From: Acidobacteriota bacterium
Lineage (GTDB): Bacteria > Acidobacteriota > UBA6911 > JACQTF01
NCBI GenBank assembly: GCA_016210925.1
Contig: JACQTF010000134.1
Location: 1 to 42,294, forward strand
Reading direction: 5' to 3'
Length of the DNA: 42,294 nt
Position 1 is the stretch's first letter. The number at the start of each line of letters is the position of its first letter. The notes beneath the pieces are model-generated. The model did no database searches, was not told where the DNA came from, and saw only the letters and a program-made list of their open reading frames with translations. The translations under genes were made by a program, and so were the position numbers. This document shows, piece after piece, positions 14,873 to 23,045 of this stretch.

Positions 14873-16366
14873 GTGGCTTTTACCGCGGAGCTGGCGCCCA
14901 CTCAAGACCTTGATCGCCCTTCGCTACCGATCTCTTCGTCGAAACCTTTCGTGGTGATCAATGCGAGCTCCACGGTCCTGATTGCCGGTGGTGGGATCTC
15001 CGGTCTGGCCACCGCGTATTTCCTGGAGGAGCATCTTCGGGAACCCGGGGCTCACTGCCACATTCGTTTATTGGAAAGCTCACCGCGCCTGGGTGGCATC
15101 CTGCGAACGGACTGGGTGGATGGCTTCGTGGTGGAGGCGGGGCCAGACTCCTTTCTCTCGCAGAAGCCCTGGGGAGTCGAACTTTGCCGGAAGCTGGGGC
15201 TCGAGGACAGCTTGCAGGACTCCAACGACCGGCAGCGCAAGACCTTTATCGTCCGGCGGGGACGCCTGGTGGAATTTCCCGCTGGATTCGTGTTATTTGC
15301 ACCTTCTCGCCTCTCTCCTCTTGTCCGGAGCCAGCTCCTGTCCTGGCCGGCAAAGTGTCGCGCCCTGTGCGAGCCGTGGATCTCTGCTTGCGCCACCGTC
15401 CAGGACGAAAGCATCGGGGCCTTCGTGAGGCGCCGGTTCGGAAGCGAGTTCGTGCGTTACGTTGCCCAGCCCCTCATCGCCGGCGTCTACGGCGGTGACG
15501 TCGAGCGGCTGAGCCTTCGGAGTACGTTCCCGCAGTTCCAGGAGCTGGAGCAAGAGTGGGGGAGCGTGGTCCGAGGCCTGCGCCGCGCTGCCGGTGCCAT
15601 CCCCCAGCGATCCCTCTTCGTTACTTTGCGGTCAGGCATGGGCGAGATGGCCAGTGCGCTGCGCGAGCAACTCAGACAGACCGAAGTGCAAACGGGCCGG
15701 CCGCTGATCCGGCTCCGAAGAGCATCCAGCGGTCACTACCGGGCGGAGGTCCAGGACGAGCCCGCTTGGGAAGCGCAGGCGGTGGTGCTGGCCATTCCCT
15801 CCCACGCGGCGGCCCGAATCCTCGAGGGCGTGGACGAAGGCTTGAGCCGAAGCCTGGGCGAAATTCCCTACGCCTCGTCTGCCACCATCTCCCTGGCCTA
15901 TCGCCCGGGCGACATCGGCCACCCCCTGAATGGCTTCGGCTTCCTGGCGCCCCAGGTAGAGCGGTGCCGCCTCCTGGCCTGTACGTGGACACACGTCAAG
16001 TTCCCCGGCCGTGCCCCGCGGGACCACGCCCTGCTTCGGGCCTTCGTGGGCGGCAGCCAGCAGGAGGAGCTGCTGGAGGTGGACGATGACACCCTGATCT
16101 TGCTCGTCAGAGAGGAACTGAAAACGCTCTTGGGGATCCGGGCCGACCCCCTCTTTGCCCGGGTGTACCGGTGGGACAAAGCCATGCCGCAGTACGTTCT
16201 TGGCCATGAGGAGCGGTTGCGACGGCTGGAGGAAAAGCTCGAGTCCCATCCCGGCCTGTTTCTCACGGGGAACGCCTACCGTGGGGTGGGTATCCCGGAT
16301 TGCATCCGGGAAGCTCAAGAGACCGCCCGGCGGACCGTCGATTTTCTTCAGCACGAAGGGAAGTGA
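14873..16366 (+). CDS. hemY: Protoporphyrinogen/coproporphyrinogen oxidase, HemY type
   Basis: Oxygen-dependent FAD enzyme that takes the porphyrinogen to the aromatic porphyrin in heme synthesis. The FAD-binding motif VLIAGGGISGLATAYFLEE and ESSPRLGGILRT are at the N-terminus; VVEAGPDSFLSQKPW, FVRYVAQPLIAGVYGGD and a C-terminal LFLTGNAYRGVGIPDCI complete the family pattern. The frame opens with GTG 14873, giving 497 residues and a 33-residue lead before the Rossmann strand; GTG 14951 or 14954 would give a more typical length and no start has a clear ribosome-binding site. It is followed by hemE after 20 bp. In the coproporphyrin-dependent route the same family member is called CgoX; the window cannot decide. 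Confidence 0.9.
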   Translation: MAFTAELAPTQDLDRPSLPISSSKPFVVINASSTVLIAGGGISGLATAYFLEEHLREPGAHCHIRLLESSPRLGGILRTDWVDGFVVEAGPDSFLSQKPWGVELCRKLGLEDSLQDSNDRQRKTFIVRRGRLVEFPAGFVLFAPSRLSPLVRSQLLSWPAKCRALCEPWISACATVQDESIGAFVRRRFGSEFVRYVAQPLIAGVYGGDVERLSLRSTFPQFQELEQEWGSVVRGLRRAAGAIPQRSLFVTLRSGMGEMASALREQLRQTEVQTGRPLIRLRRASSGHYRAEVQDEPAWEAQAVVLAIPSHAAARILEGVDEGLSRSLGEIPYASSATISLAYRPGDIGHPLNGFGFLAPQVERCRLLACTWTHVKFPGRAPRDHALLRAFVGGSQQEELLEVDDDTLILLVREELKTLLGIRADPLFARVYRWDKAMPQYVLGHEERLRRLEEKLESHPGLFLTGNAYRGVGIPDCIREAQETARRTVDFLQHEGK

Positions 16367-16386
16367 GTTGGATATCATGAAGATGG

Positions 16387-17436
16387 ATGCCATCCTTGAA
16401 CGACCGATTTCTGAGGGCCTGCCGCCGAGAGCCGGTGGACGCGACGCCTGTCTGGTTCATGCGCCAGGCCGGCCGATTCCTGCCTGAGTACCGAAAGCTT
16501 CGGGAAAAATACAGCCTGCTGACCATGGCCAAAACGCCCGACCTGGCGGCTCAGGTAACCCTGATGCCCCTGGAAAGGTTGGGAGTGGACGCTGCCATCC
16601 TGTTCGCCGACATCCTCCTTCCGGTGGAACCCATGGGGATCCGGTTCGACTTCGAGGAAGGCACCGGTCCCTTGATCCACAACCCCGTCCGAAGCAGGGC
16701 CGACGTGGAGCGGCTTCAATCCGTCGAGGTGGAGGAAGCGCTGTCCTTTGTGGTGGAAGCTGTTCGGATCCTGCGCCGGGAGCTGGAGAACCGGGTTCCC
16801 CTCATCGGTTTTGCCGGCGCGCCGTTCACACTGGCCAGTTACCTGATCGAAGGCGGCTCGTCCCGGTCCCACCTCCTCACCAAGTCCCTGATGTACCGGG
16901 AATCGGGTGTCTGGCACGGGCTGATGGACAAGCTGAGCGAGGTGGTCCTGTCGTACCTGCGGGCGCAGGTGCGGGCCGGCGCCCAGGCGGTCCAGCTGTT
17001 CGATAGCTGGGTGGGGTGCCTCAGCCCGGGCGACTACCGGGAGTACGTCCTGCCGTACTCCCGGCGCATCCTGCAGGGGTTGGAGGACACGGGCGTTCCC
17101 AGGATCCATTTTGGCACCGAGACCGGAGCCTTGCTGGAGATCATGACGGAAGCGGGCGGCGAGGTGATGGCGGTGGACTGGCGGGTCCACCTGGACGAAG
17201 CCTGGTCCCGGCTGGGAGACGGGTTCGCCATCCAGGGGAACCTGGATCCGGCAGTCTTGCTGGGTCCCTTCGGCGAGGTGAGAAGGAGGGCATTGGAAAT
17301 TCTGCGGCGAGCCATCGGTCGTCCGGGACATATCTTCAATCTCGGCCATGGCGTCCTTCCCCAGACGCCGGTGGAAAACGTCGTCCAGCTCGTGGAGTTG
17401 GTTCACCACACCACCGCAGAGGACAAGAAGACGTGA
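16387..17436 (+). CDS. hemE: Uroporphyrinogen III decarboxylase
   Basis: 349 residues, full family length. It removes four acetate carboxyls from uroporphyrinogen III to form coproporphyrinogen III. The N-terminal signature TPVWFMRQAGRFLPEYR carries the conserved Arg and Phe contacts, followed by DAAILFADIL with the catalytic-type Asp, IGFAGAPFTLASY, LFDSWVGCLSP and NLGHGVLPQTPVENV. It lies between hemY and hemH, with its stop overlapping the GTG start of hemH, so the three heme genes are probably one operon. Confidence 0.96.
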   Translation: MPSLNDRFLRACRREPVDATPVWFMRQAGRFLPEYRKLREKYSLLTMAKTPDLAAQVTLMPLERLGVDAAILFADILLPVEPMGIRFDFEEGTGPLIHNPVRSRADVERLQSVEVEEALSFVVEAVRILRRELENRVPLIGFAGAPFTLASYLIEGGSSRSHLLTKSLMYRESGVWHGLMDKLSEVVLSYLRAQVRAGAQAVQLFDSWVGCLSPGDYREYVLPYSRRILQGLEDTGVPRIHFGTETGALLEIMTEAGGEVMAVDWRVHLDEAWSRLGDGFAIQGNLDPAVLLGPFGEVRRRALEILRRAIGRPGHIFNLGHGVLPQTPVENVVQLVELVHHTTAEDKKT

Positions 17437-18329
17437 TTGGAATCTTGTTGATGGCGTACGGCGCACCGGGCTCTCTGGAGGATGTGGAGGCCTACTACAC
17501 CCACATCCGGGGCGGACGAAAACCTTCCCCGGAGATGGTGGAGGACTTGAAAAACCGGTACCGGCGCATCGGTGGGTCACCGCTCCTGGAGATCACCCGG
17601 CAGCAGGCAGGTGCCCTGGAAGCGCGGCTGAACCGCGAAGGTCCGGAGTTCCGGGTCTTCGTGGGGATGAAGCACTGGCATCCCATGATCGAGGAGGCGG
17701 TGGTGGAAATGGCAGGGGCCGGGATCCGGCAGGCAGTCGCCCTGACCCTGGCGCCCCACTATTCCCGCATGAGCGTGGGCGCCTACGCGGAGGCGGTGGA
17801 GCGGGCGCGAGGAAAGCTCAACCCGGCGCCGGAATTCACCGTGGTGACGAGTTGGAAGGACGAGCCCGCCTTCCTGGATGCGGTCGCCCGTCGCGTCCGG
17901 CAGTCCCTGGCCCAGCAGCCGGAGGCCGAAGTGGTCTTCACCGCCCACAGCCTGCCCGAGAAGATCCTCCAGGATGGTGACCCTTACGCCCAGGAACTGA
18001 AGTCCAGCGTGGAAGGGGTCGCCAGGAGACTGGACCTGCGGACCTGGCACTTTGCTTACCAGAGTCAGGCGAAGACAGGGGAACCGTGGCTCGGCCCCGA
18101 GGTGCCGGAGGTGCTGCGGCAGCTTCGGGAGGAGGGAACCCGGTCGGTGCTGATCGTCCCCATCGGGTTTGTGTCAGACCACCTGGAGATTCTCTACGAT
18201 GTGGACGTCTTCTTCCAGGAGACCGCAAAGAACCTGGGCATTACGCTGCGCCGCACCGAATCCCTCAACGCCGCCACGGACTTTATCGAGGCCCTGGCAT
18301 CCGTCGTACGGAACCACTTAAGTCGATGA
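17433..18329 (+). CDS. hemH: Ferrochelatase
   Basis: 298 residues from a GTG start that overlaps the hemE stop (GTGA). It inserts Fe2+ into the porphyrin ring, the last step of the pathway or, in the coproporphyrin route, the penultimate one (CpfC). The catalytic His is in FTAHSLPEKI and the conserved acidic signature is in PIGFVSDHLEILYDVD. There is no C-terminal membrane segment. The protein is slightly short, and its last ten codons (ASVVRNHLS) are part of a 28-bp sequence that occurs again at 21530. The stop overlaps the next gene's start in ATGA. Confidence 0.94.
   Translation: MIGILLMAYGAPGSLEDVEAYYTHIRGGRKPSPEMVEDLKNRYRRIGGSPLLEITRQQAGALEARLNREGPEFRVFVGMKHWHPMIEEAVVEMAGAGIRQAVALTLAPHYSRMSVGAYAEAVERARGKLNPAPEFTVVTSWKDEPAFLDAVARRVRQSLAQQPEAEVVFTAHSLPEKILQDGDPYAQELKSSVEGVARRLDLRTWHFAYQSQAKTGEPWLGPEVPEVLRQLREEGTRSVLIVPIGFVSDHLEILYDVDVFFQETAKNLGITLRRTESLNAATDFIEALASVVRNHLSR
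18297..18324 (+). repeat. 28-bp direct repeat, copy 1 (3' end of hemH)
   Basis: Matches 21530-21557 in the same orientation at 27 of 28 positions. It encodes the hemH C-terminus. Together the copies bracket a 3.2-kb block. Confidence 0.8.
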
Positions 18330-19060
18330 TGAAGATCGACGTGCATGCGCACTTCGTTCCACCCTCGGTCCTGGAGCAGGTCAAACAGGAAGGGCCCGCC
18401 TACGGGGTGGAGATTGCCCAATGGACCGACGAGGGGCCGCAGCTCCGGCTCGGGAAGATGCAGACTCGCCCTTTTGTTCACGAGCTCCATGACCTTGCAG
18501 GTCGGCAAAAGCAACTCCAGGAAAGCGAAGTGGACCAACAGATCCTCTCCACCTGGCTCGACATCGTGGGCTACATGCTGCCGGCGGAAGAGGGGCGCAG
18601 GTGGAGCCGGATGCTGAACCGGTGCATGTCCGAGGAGCGGCGGCGGCAGGGGCCCAGGAGGAGCTTCCACGGGAGTGCGACGGTGCCCCTCCAATCGGGC
18701 GAGCGAGCGGCGGAGGAGATCGAGTTCGCCGTGCGTGAGTGCGGGCTCCAAGGAGTGATCATCGGCACCCACGTCAACGGCAAAAACCTCGATGATCCCT
18801 CGCTCCGGCCATTCTGGCGGGCCGCGGAGAAGCTGGAGACGCCCATCATCATCCACCCCTTCTTCCCGCTCGGCGTGGAGCGATTGGGAGCCTACCTCTT
18901 CACGCACATCGTGGGCCTGCCGACCGAGACCACCCTTGCGGCGGCGTCACTCTACTGCGGCGGTGTCGTCGATGCCTTCCCAGATCTTAAAGTGGTGCTC
19001 TGCCACGGCGGAGGCTTCCTCCCCTCCGGCTGGGGGAGCCGATGTAGTCCTCGAGCTTGA
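18326..19060 (+). CDS. Amidohydrolase (ACMSD-like), 3'-truncated
   Basis: 244 residues where relatives have about 320-340. The N-terminus has the metal-binding H-x-H in KIDVHAHFVPPS. Later come SATVPLQSGERAAEEIEF, GTHVNGKNLDDPSLRPFW, the ligand histidine in IIIHPFFPLG and the histidine in VLCHGGGFLP. Right after this the sequence leaves the family (SGWGSRCSPRA-stop), so the last barrel strands and the conserved Asp of G-x-D-x-P are missing. The extra tail is antisense to the convergent UbiD gene. Probably a metal-dependent decarboxylase or hydrolase in origin, now inactive. The start overlaps the hemH stop (ATGA). Confidence 0.8.
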   Translation: MMKIDVHAHFVPPSVLEQVKQEGPAYGVEIAQWTDEGPQLRLGKMQTRPFVHELHDLAGRQKQLQESEVDQQILSTWLDIVGYMLPAEEGRRWSRMLNRCMSEERRRQGPRRSFHGSATVPLQSGERAAEEIEFAVRECGLQGVIIGTHVNGKNLDDPSLRPFWRAAEKLETPIIIHPFFPLGVERLGAYLFTHIVGLPTETTLAAASLYCGGVVDAFPDLKVVLCHGGGFLPSGWGSRCSPRA

Positions 19061-20393
19061 TCCGGTCCAAGACCTCCTGGGGAACCCGCAGCCTTTCGGG
19101 AAAGTCCTTCCCCTTTTTGGTGGCGTCAACGGCCATCTTCGTGGTGATTCCCCCCTTCTTGGCGGAAGGATCGATCTCGGAGCCCTGACAGTTGGGTATC
19201 ACGATGATGTCTCTGTCGGCCTGGACCCGGTTGGCCACGGCCCAGAGGACTTCCCTTTCATTGTAGACATCCACGTCTGAATCGACCACGACGACGAGTT
19301 TCAGATAGAGGTCAGCCGCAAAAGCCGAAAAAATGGCGTTGCGGACCTCGCCCTCCGTCCGTTTGTCGAGGGCAATGTAACAGTGAAAGCGGCAGCAGCC
19401 CGAAACAGGCATATGAACTGCCCGGGTTCCCGGCGCCACGGCTCGCACCGCCTTGAAGATGCCCGACTCCCTGGGAATGGCCCCCATGAGACGGTGCTCG
19501 GAGTGGCCGGTGAAGATGTCCTGGTAGATGGGTTCCTTCCGCTGGGTGATGGCGGTCACTTCTACCACATGGTGTCTGCCGACACCCACGGAGTGGCCGG
19601 AATACTCCCCGAACGGCCCTTCATCCTCCCGCACATGGGGAAGGATCTTCCCCTCGATCACGATCTCGGCGTAGGCAGGAACCTCCACATTCACGGTTTC
19701 GGCCTTCACCAGCGGGACCGGCTCCCGGAGCATGCCTCCGATCACGTCGTACTCGTCCACCTCAAAAGGCGCCAGCGCCAGCGAGCCGATGGCGAAGGCG
19801 GGATGAATCCCCAGGACGATAGCGATCTCCAGGGGTTCGTTTCTCTCCTCGGCATTTCTCTGGCAGCGCACCAGGTGCATGCCGGGCGCTAAATGCATGT
19901 GCAACCGGTTCTTGGCGACCAGCATGCCTCGATGGAAACTCAGGTTTCTGACCCCGCTCACCGGATCCTTCGTCACCACGATTCCCGCCGTGACATAAGG
20001 GGCCGTGTTGATATCGAAATGGGTGAGCAGCGGCAGGCTGTAGAGGTCCGCCTCTTCACCCACGCGAATCACCTCTTTGACCGGACCCTCTCCCACCCAT
20101 TGCGGCGGGATGGGGGTGCTTTCCCTCTTCTTGTATTCCTCGACCAGCTCAGCCTCCGGCACGTCCAAGGCAAGGGCGAGCCGCCTCCGCGTCGCGTGAA
20201 CGTTCGCGATGACCGGGATCTGGAAGCCCTCCACGTTCTCGAAGAGGACGGCGGGGTAGCGGCCTTCCCGCTCCAACTTGTACAGGATGGCCGTGGCTTC
20301 GTACTTCGGGCTGATCTTTTTCCTGACCCGGACCCACTCCTCCGGACCTTGTGTCTCCAACAGCCTGATATAGCTCCTCAAGTCTTTTTTCAT
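18987..20393 (-). CDS. UbiD-family decarboxylase, C-terminus altered by deletion junction
   Basis: 468 residues, a prFMN-type decarboxylase. It shows KISPKYEATAILYKLE, GIHPAFAIGSLALAP, the active-site stretch EGPFGEYSGHSVGVGRHH with the conserved Glu residues, IFTGHSEHRLMGAIPRE, SGCCRFHCYIALDKR and NEREVLWAVANR. The last reliable family residues are EVLDRIKLEDYIG. The following 16 or so (Ser-Pro-Ser-Arg-Arg...) are antisense to the truncated amidohydrolase, so the natural end has been replaced. The catalytic part is intact and it may still work. It is a different subgroup from the UbiD at 3321, with many substitutions throughout. Confidence 0.88.
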   Translation of the reverse strand: MKKDLRSYIRLLETQGPEEWVRVRKKISPKYEATAILYKLEREGRYPAVLFENVEGFQIPVIANVHATRRRLALALDVPEAELVEEYKKRESTPIPPQWVGEGPVKEVIRVGEEADLYSLPLLTHFDINTAPYVTAGIVVTKDPVSGVRNLSFHRGMLVAKNRLHMHLAPGMHLVRCQRNAEERNEPLEIAIVLGIHPAFAIGSLALAPFEVDEYDVIGGMLREPVPLVKAETVNVEVPAYAEIVIEGKILPHVREDEGPFGEYSGHSVGVGRHHVVEVTAITQRKEPIYQDIFTGHSEHRLMGAIPRESGIFKAVRAVAPGTRAVHMPVSGCCRFHCYIALDKRTEGEVRNAIFSAFAADLYLKLVVVVDSDVDVYNEREVLWAVANRVQADRDIIVIPNCQGSEIDPSAKKGGITTKMAVDATKKGKDFPERLRVPQEVLDRIKLEDYIGSPSRRGGSLRRGRAPL

Positions 20394-20406
20394 AGCGCTC
20401 CGCGTA

Positions 20407-20429
20407 AGGCCGACACAAAGAGTCGGCCT
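20407..20429 (-). promoter_or_regulatory. Hairpin in the ubiD leader
   Basis: A perfect 8-bp stem (AGGCCGAC / GTCGGCCT) with a 7-base loop lies 13 bases before the ubiD ATG at 20393. It has no following U-run, so it is more likely a translation or stability element than a terminator. Confidence 0.4.
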
Positions 20430-20548
20430 GCTACCGAGATCCTTCTATGACTGCGCGGTCCGAAGTCAAGTTGCCGCGAAACCGGACCCCGGTGGGGCAA
20501 GACCCTCCGGCCGCTCGTCGCCGGGGTCCCTGTCGGTCCGGAACTGAG

Positions 20549-21241
20549 CTACTCGGACTTGTTGGCAGGGGAGGCTTTCTGGAGAACTCTCACAAGGTCT
20601 CGGCCAGCTGCCGGTACAGACACTTGCCCCCCGCCGATGATCTCGCGGGCGGTGATCTTGCGCCCGTAGATTTTCTCGTTGGCACCGCTGTCCTGGCGCA
20701 ACGTGGAGCCTTCCAGCGAAACACCCGCAAAAAGCCCTCGCGAGCGAGAGTAGCTCAGGATCTCAGCGCGCATGTAGGCATCGGTGGCTGCCACAGCGGC
20801 GCGGCCCTTGGGGCCTGCAACGGCTGCCGCATCGGCGCCGAGCTTCACCTTGCTCCGGAGGAGCGATTCAGCCCCTTTGGGGTTCATGACCAGGAGGACG
20901 AAATCCGTCGCCTGACCTCCCAGTTGAAAGCCGATGTTGCCGCCCTCGAGACGGTACATGGTCGGCGGGCCCCACGCTCCGGTGAACTTCGATCCGGTCC
21001 GGCAAGCCATCGCCCCACGGCCGTAGCTGCCGCCGAAACCAAGGGCGAATTTCTTCACCGAAGGGATGACCGCGACGCACTCGGCCCTGTCGAGCAGCTC
21101 CTGTGGCACGGCGTCGGGGACGTCCAGGATTTCTTCCAATACGGCAGCGCAGCTTGCGAGCCGTTCCGCTTCCTTGCTGGCTGCGAGTCCTTCCTGCCCC
21201 GCGAGCAGCGTGATCAACATTGAAGTCAGAACAAGACGCAT
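20549..21241 (-). CDS. SYLF-domain (Ysc84-like) lipid-binding exported protein
   Basis: 230 residues. ATG 21241 was chosen because GGGAGG lies seven bases upstream; it opens a signal peptide (MRLVLTSMLITLLAGQEGLAA). The SYLF domain follows: VPQELLDRAECVAVIPSVKKFALGFGGSYGRG, then GNIGFQLGGQATDFVLLVMN and GPKGRAAVAATDAYMRAEILSYSRSRGLFAGVSLEG. The eukaryotic Ysc84/SH3YL1 domain binds phosphoinositides; the role of bacterial members is unclear, perhaps envelope lipid binding. It is a single gene upstream of ubiD on the same strand with 155 bp between. Confidence 0.88.
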   Translation of the reverse strand: MRLVLTSMLITLLAGQEGLAASKEAERLASCAAVLEEILDVPDAVPQELLDRAECVAVIPSVKKFALGFGGSYGRGAMACRTGSKFTGAWGPPTMYRLEGGNIGFQLGGQATDFVLLVMNPKGAESLLRSKVKLGADAAAVAGPKGRAAVAATDAYMRAEILSYSRSRGLFAGVSLEGSTLRQDSGANEKIYGRKITAREIIGGGQVSVPAAGRDLVRVLQKASPANKSE

Positions 21242-21569
21242 GGTAATCCTCCCGCCGTTCACGGGTGTTTAGAGGGAGCCAGGCGCAGCTAAACCTCCCC
21301 TGAACACCTATGCAATGAATTCTACACCACGGAGGGAAATCGGGTTGGTTGCCGACAGCGGTGTGTTGTAGGCTTGAGGCTTATGGGCCAACTGGCGGTC
21401 AGGCCATCCTATAGCCTTCTTCCCGACTACTACGACTTGGCGGGCGCTCGACAGAACTGGACGGGGGGCCGTCCTGCGCCCGCGGCCCGGAGGGCTTTCA
21501 CGGAGGGCGTTTCATCGTAAGACGCGGGGGCATCTGTCGTACGGAACCACTTAAGTCCTTTTCCGCTGG
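21242..21569. other. Intergenic region with second copy of the hemH-end repeat
   Basis: 328 bp between the SYLF start (minus) and the M16 stop (minus). The only firm feature is the 28-bp repeat at 21530-21557. A 46-codon plus-strand frame at 21384-21524 has no ribosome-binding site or recognisable product and is not called. Confidence 0.5.
21530..21557 (+). repeat. 28-bp direct repeat, copy 2 (non-coding)
   Basis: Same orientation as 18297-18324 with one mismatch (C to T at the sixth base). Translation in the matching frame gives ASVVRNHLS, the hemH tail, but with no hemH sequence before it. It lies 12 bp from the M16 stop codon. Confidence 0.8.
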
Positions 21570-22988
21570 CTAGGGCTCCGGGATGGCGATGTCGAGAGTC
21601 TGGACCGGTCCCAGGGTGTTGAGCGGTTTGTCGAAGTCCTTGTCCCGGCCCACCGCCAGGATCACCAGGCGATCGGGGTGGAGGTACTGTTTGGCCACCC
21701 GCAGGATGTCGTCTTTAGTGACTTTCTCCACGTTGGCCTTGAAGGTCTGCAGATAGTCAGCAGGGTAGCCAAAGTACTCGTAGGTGAGCAGGCGATTGAC
21801 GATCTTGCTCGTGGTGTCGAAATTAAACACGAACGAGTTCAGGATGGCGTCCTTGGCGACCCGAAGCTCCTGGTCTGTGACGGGCACCGCGGTCATCTGG
21901 CGGATTTCTGCCTGGATGGCCTGCGCCGCGGCCACGGTGGACTCCGACTTGGTGTTGCATATCACTCGAAACGTGCCGGGGTAGTCGTACTCCGCTGACC
22001 AGCCCCCGCCCACCGCGTAGGCCAGCCCCATGTCGGACCGGACGCGCCGGAACAACCGGGACGAGAAGCCGCCCCCCAGGATCCGGCCCATGACGTTCAA
22101 GGCGTGATAATCGGCGTCGTTGCGCTGCCCGCCCACATGCCCCAGCCGCAGGTTGGTCTGATTGACATCCTCCTTGCGGATGAAATGAACCGAACCCTTC
22201 CACTCCTTCTTCACCTCGGGGACCGGCGGAAGATCCACCGGGGTCGCCTTCCAGTCCTGAAACGCCTTCTCCACCTTCGCCTTCATCTCGGCGGTCTCGA
22301 AATCGCCCCAGATCCCCATCAGGACGTTGTTGGGACGGAAGTACTTTTGGTGGAAGGCGACCAGGTCTGCTCGCTGAATGTGGTCGATGGTGGCGTACTC
22401 GGTGGTGCGGGCGTAAGGGGAGGCGGCGCCGTAGATGAGCTTCTCGAACTCCCGGTCTGCGATCTCACCCACGTCGTCGTTCCTCCGGGCGATGGCGGTG
22501 CGGTGTTGAAGCTTCTCCAGCTCGATCTTCTCCTCCTGGAAAGCGGGGTGCATCAGGACGTCGGCCAGCGCCGACAGGCCCTGGTCGATGTCCTCCTTGA
22601 GCACGCTCATGGAGGCGTTGCCCATGGTGGTGCCGATGGAGGTCTCCACCGAGGCCGCGATGCTCTCCAGTTCCTCGTCGATCTGGTCCCCCGTCTTGCT
22701 GGCGGTGCCTCCCGTGCGCATCACGGCTCCTGTGATCTCCGCCACCCCCACCTTGTCCGCCGGCTCGTGCCGCGATCCCACCCGGATGAGGGCAGCGGCG
22801 TCAATGATGGGGAGGCGATGGTCCTCGACCAGGTAGAGGACCATCCCGTTGGGGAGCACGTGGCGCTCCACCTGGGGAAGGCGCAGCTCCCGCAGGGGGG
22901 GGTATCGGAGCTCCCGGTGCGACTTCTGCGGGAACGCCGGAGCCCCCAGCGCTACGACAAGAGCAAAACTCAAACGCATTCGTCTCAT
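21570..22988 (-). CDS. M16-family peptidase-like protein, non-catalytic subunit
   Basis: 472 residues with a signal peptide (LSFALVVALGAPAFP), so probably periplasmic. It has the two-lobed M16 (pitrilysin/insulinase) layout. Where active members have HxxEH, this one reads VGVAEITGAVMRTGG, so the zinc site is absent. The C-terminal lobe keeps the substrate-handling RILGGGFSSRLFRRVRSDMGLAYAVGG motif. This is the usual arrangement of bacterial M16B heterodimers, in which one subunit holds the zinc site and the other the Arg-Tyr pair. It follows its partner after 57 bp on the same strand. Confidence 0.9.
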   Translation of the reverse strand: MRRMRLSFALVVALGAPAFPQKSHRELRYPPLRELRLPQVERHVLPNGMVLYLVEDHRLPIIDAAALIRVGSRHEPADKVGVAEITGAVMRTGGTASKTGDQIDEELESIAASVETSIGTTMGNASMSVLKEDIDQGLSALADVLMHPAFQEEKIELEKLQHRTAIARRNDDVGEIADREFEKLIYGAASPYARTTEYATIDHIQRADLVAFHQKYFRPNNVLMGIWGDFETAEMKAKVEKAFQDWKATPVDLPPVPEVKKEWKGSVHFIRKEDVNQTNLRLGHVGGQRNDADYHALNVMGRILGGGFSSRLFRRVRSDMGLAYAVGGGWSAEYDYPGTFRVICNTKSESTVAAAQAIQAEIRQMTAVPVTDQELRVAKDAILNSFVFNFDTTSKIVNRLLTYEYFGYPADYLQTFKANVEKVTKDDILRVAKQYLHPDRLVILAVGRDKDFDKPLNTLGPVQTLDIAIPEP

Positions 22989-23045
22989 AGATTCCTCTTA
23001 AGATTTTTGTCACATCATCCTGCGGCTGGGCCTCCGCGGCCCCCC

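Noticed and set aside
20407-20429. Intrinsic terminator at the hairpin before the second ubiD gene
   Set aside because: The stem is good, but no U-run follows on either strand.
21384-21524. 46-codon plus-strand open frame in the gap after the SYLF gene
   Set aside because: No ribosome-binding site, no conserved pattern, and it ends just before the repeat copy; likely chance.
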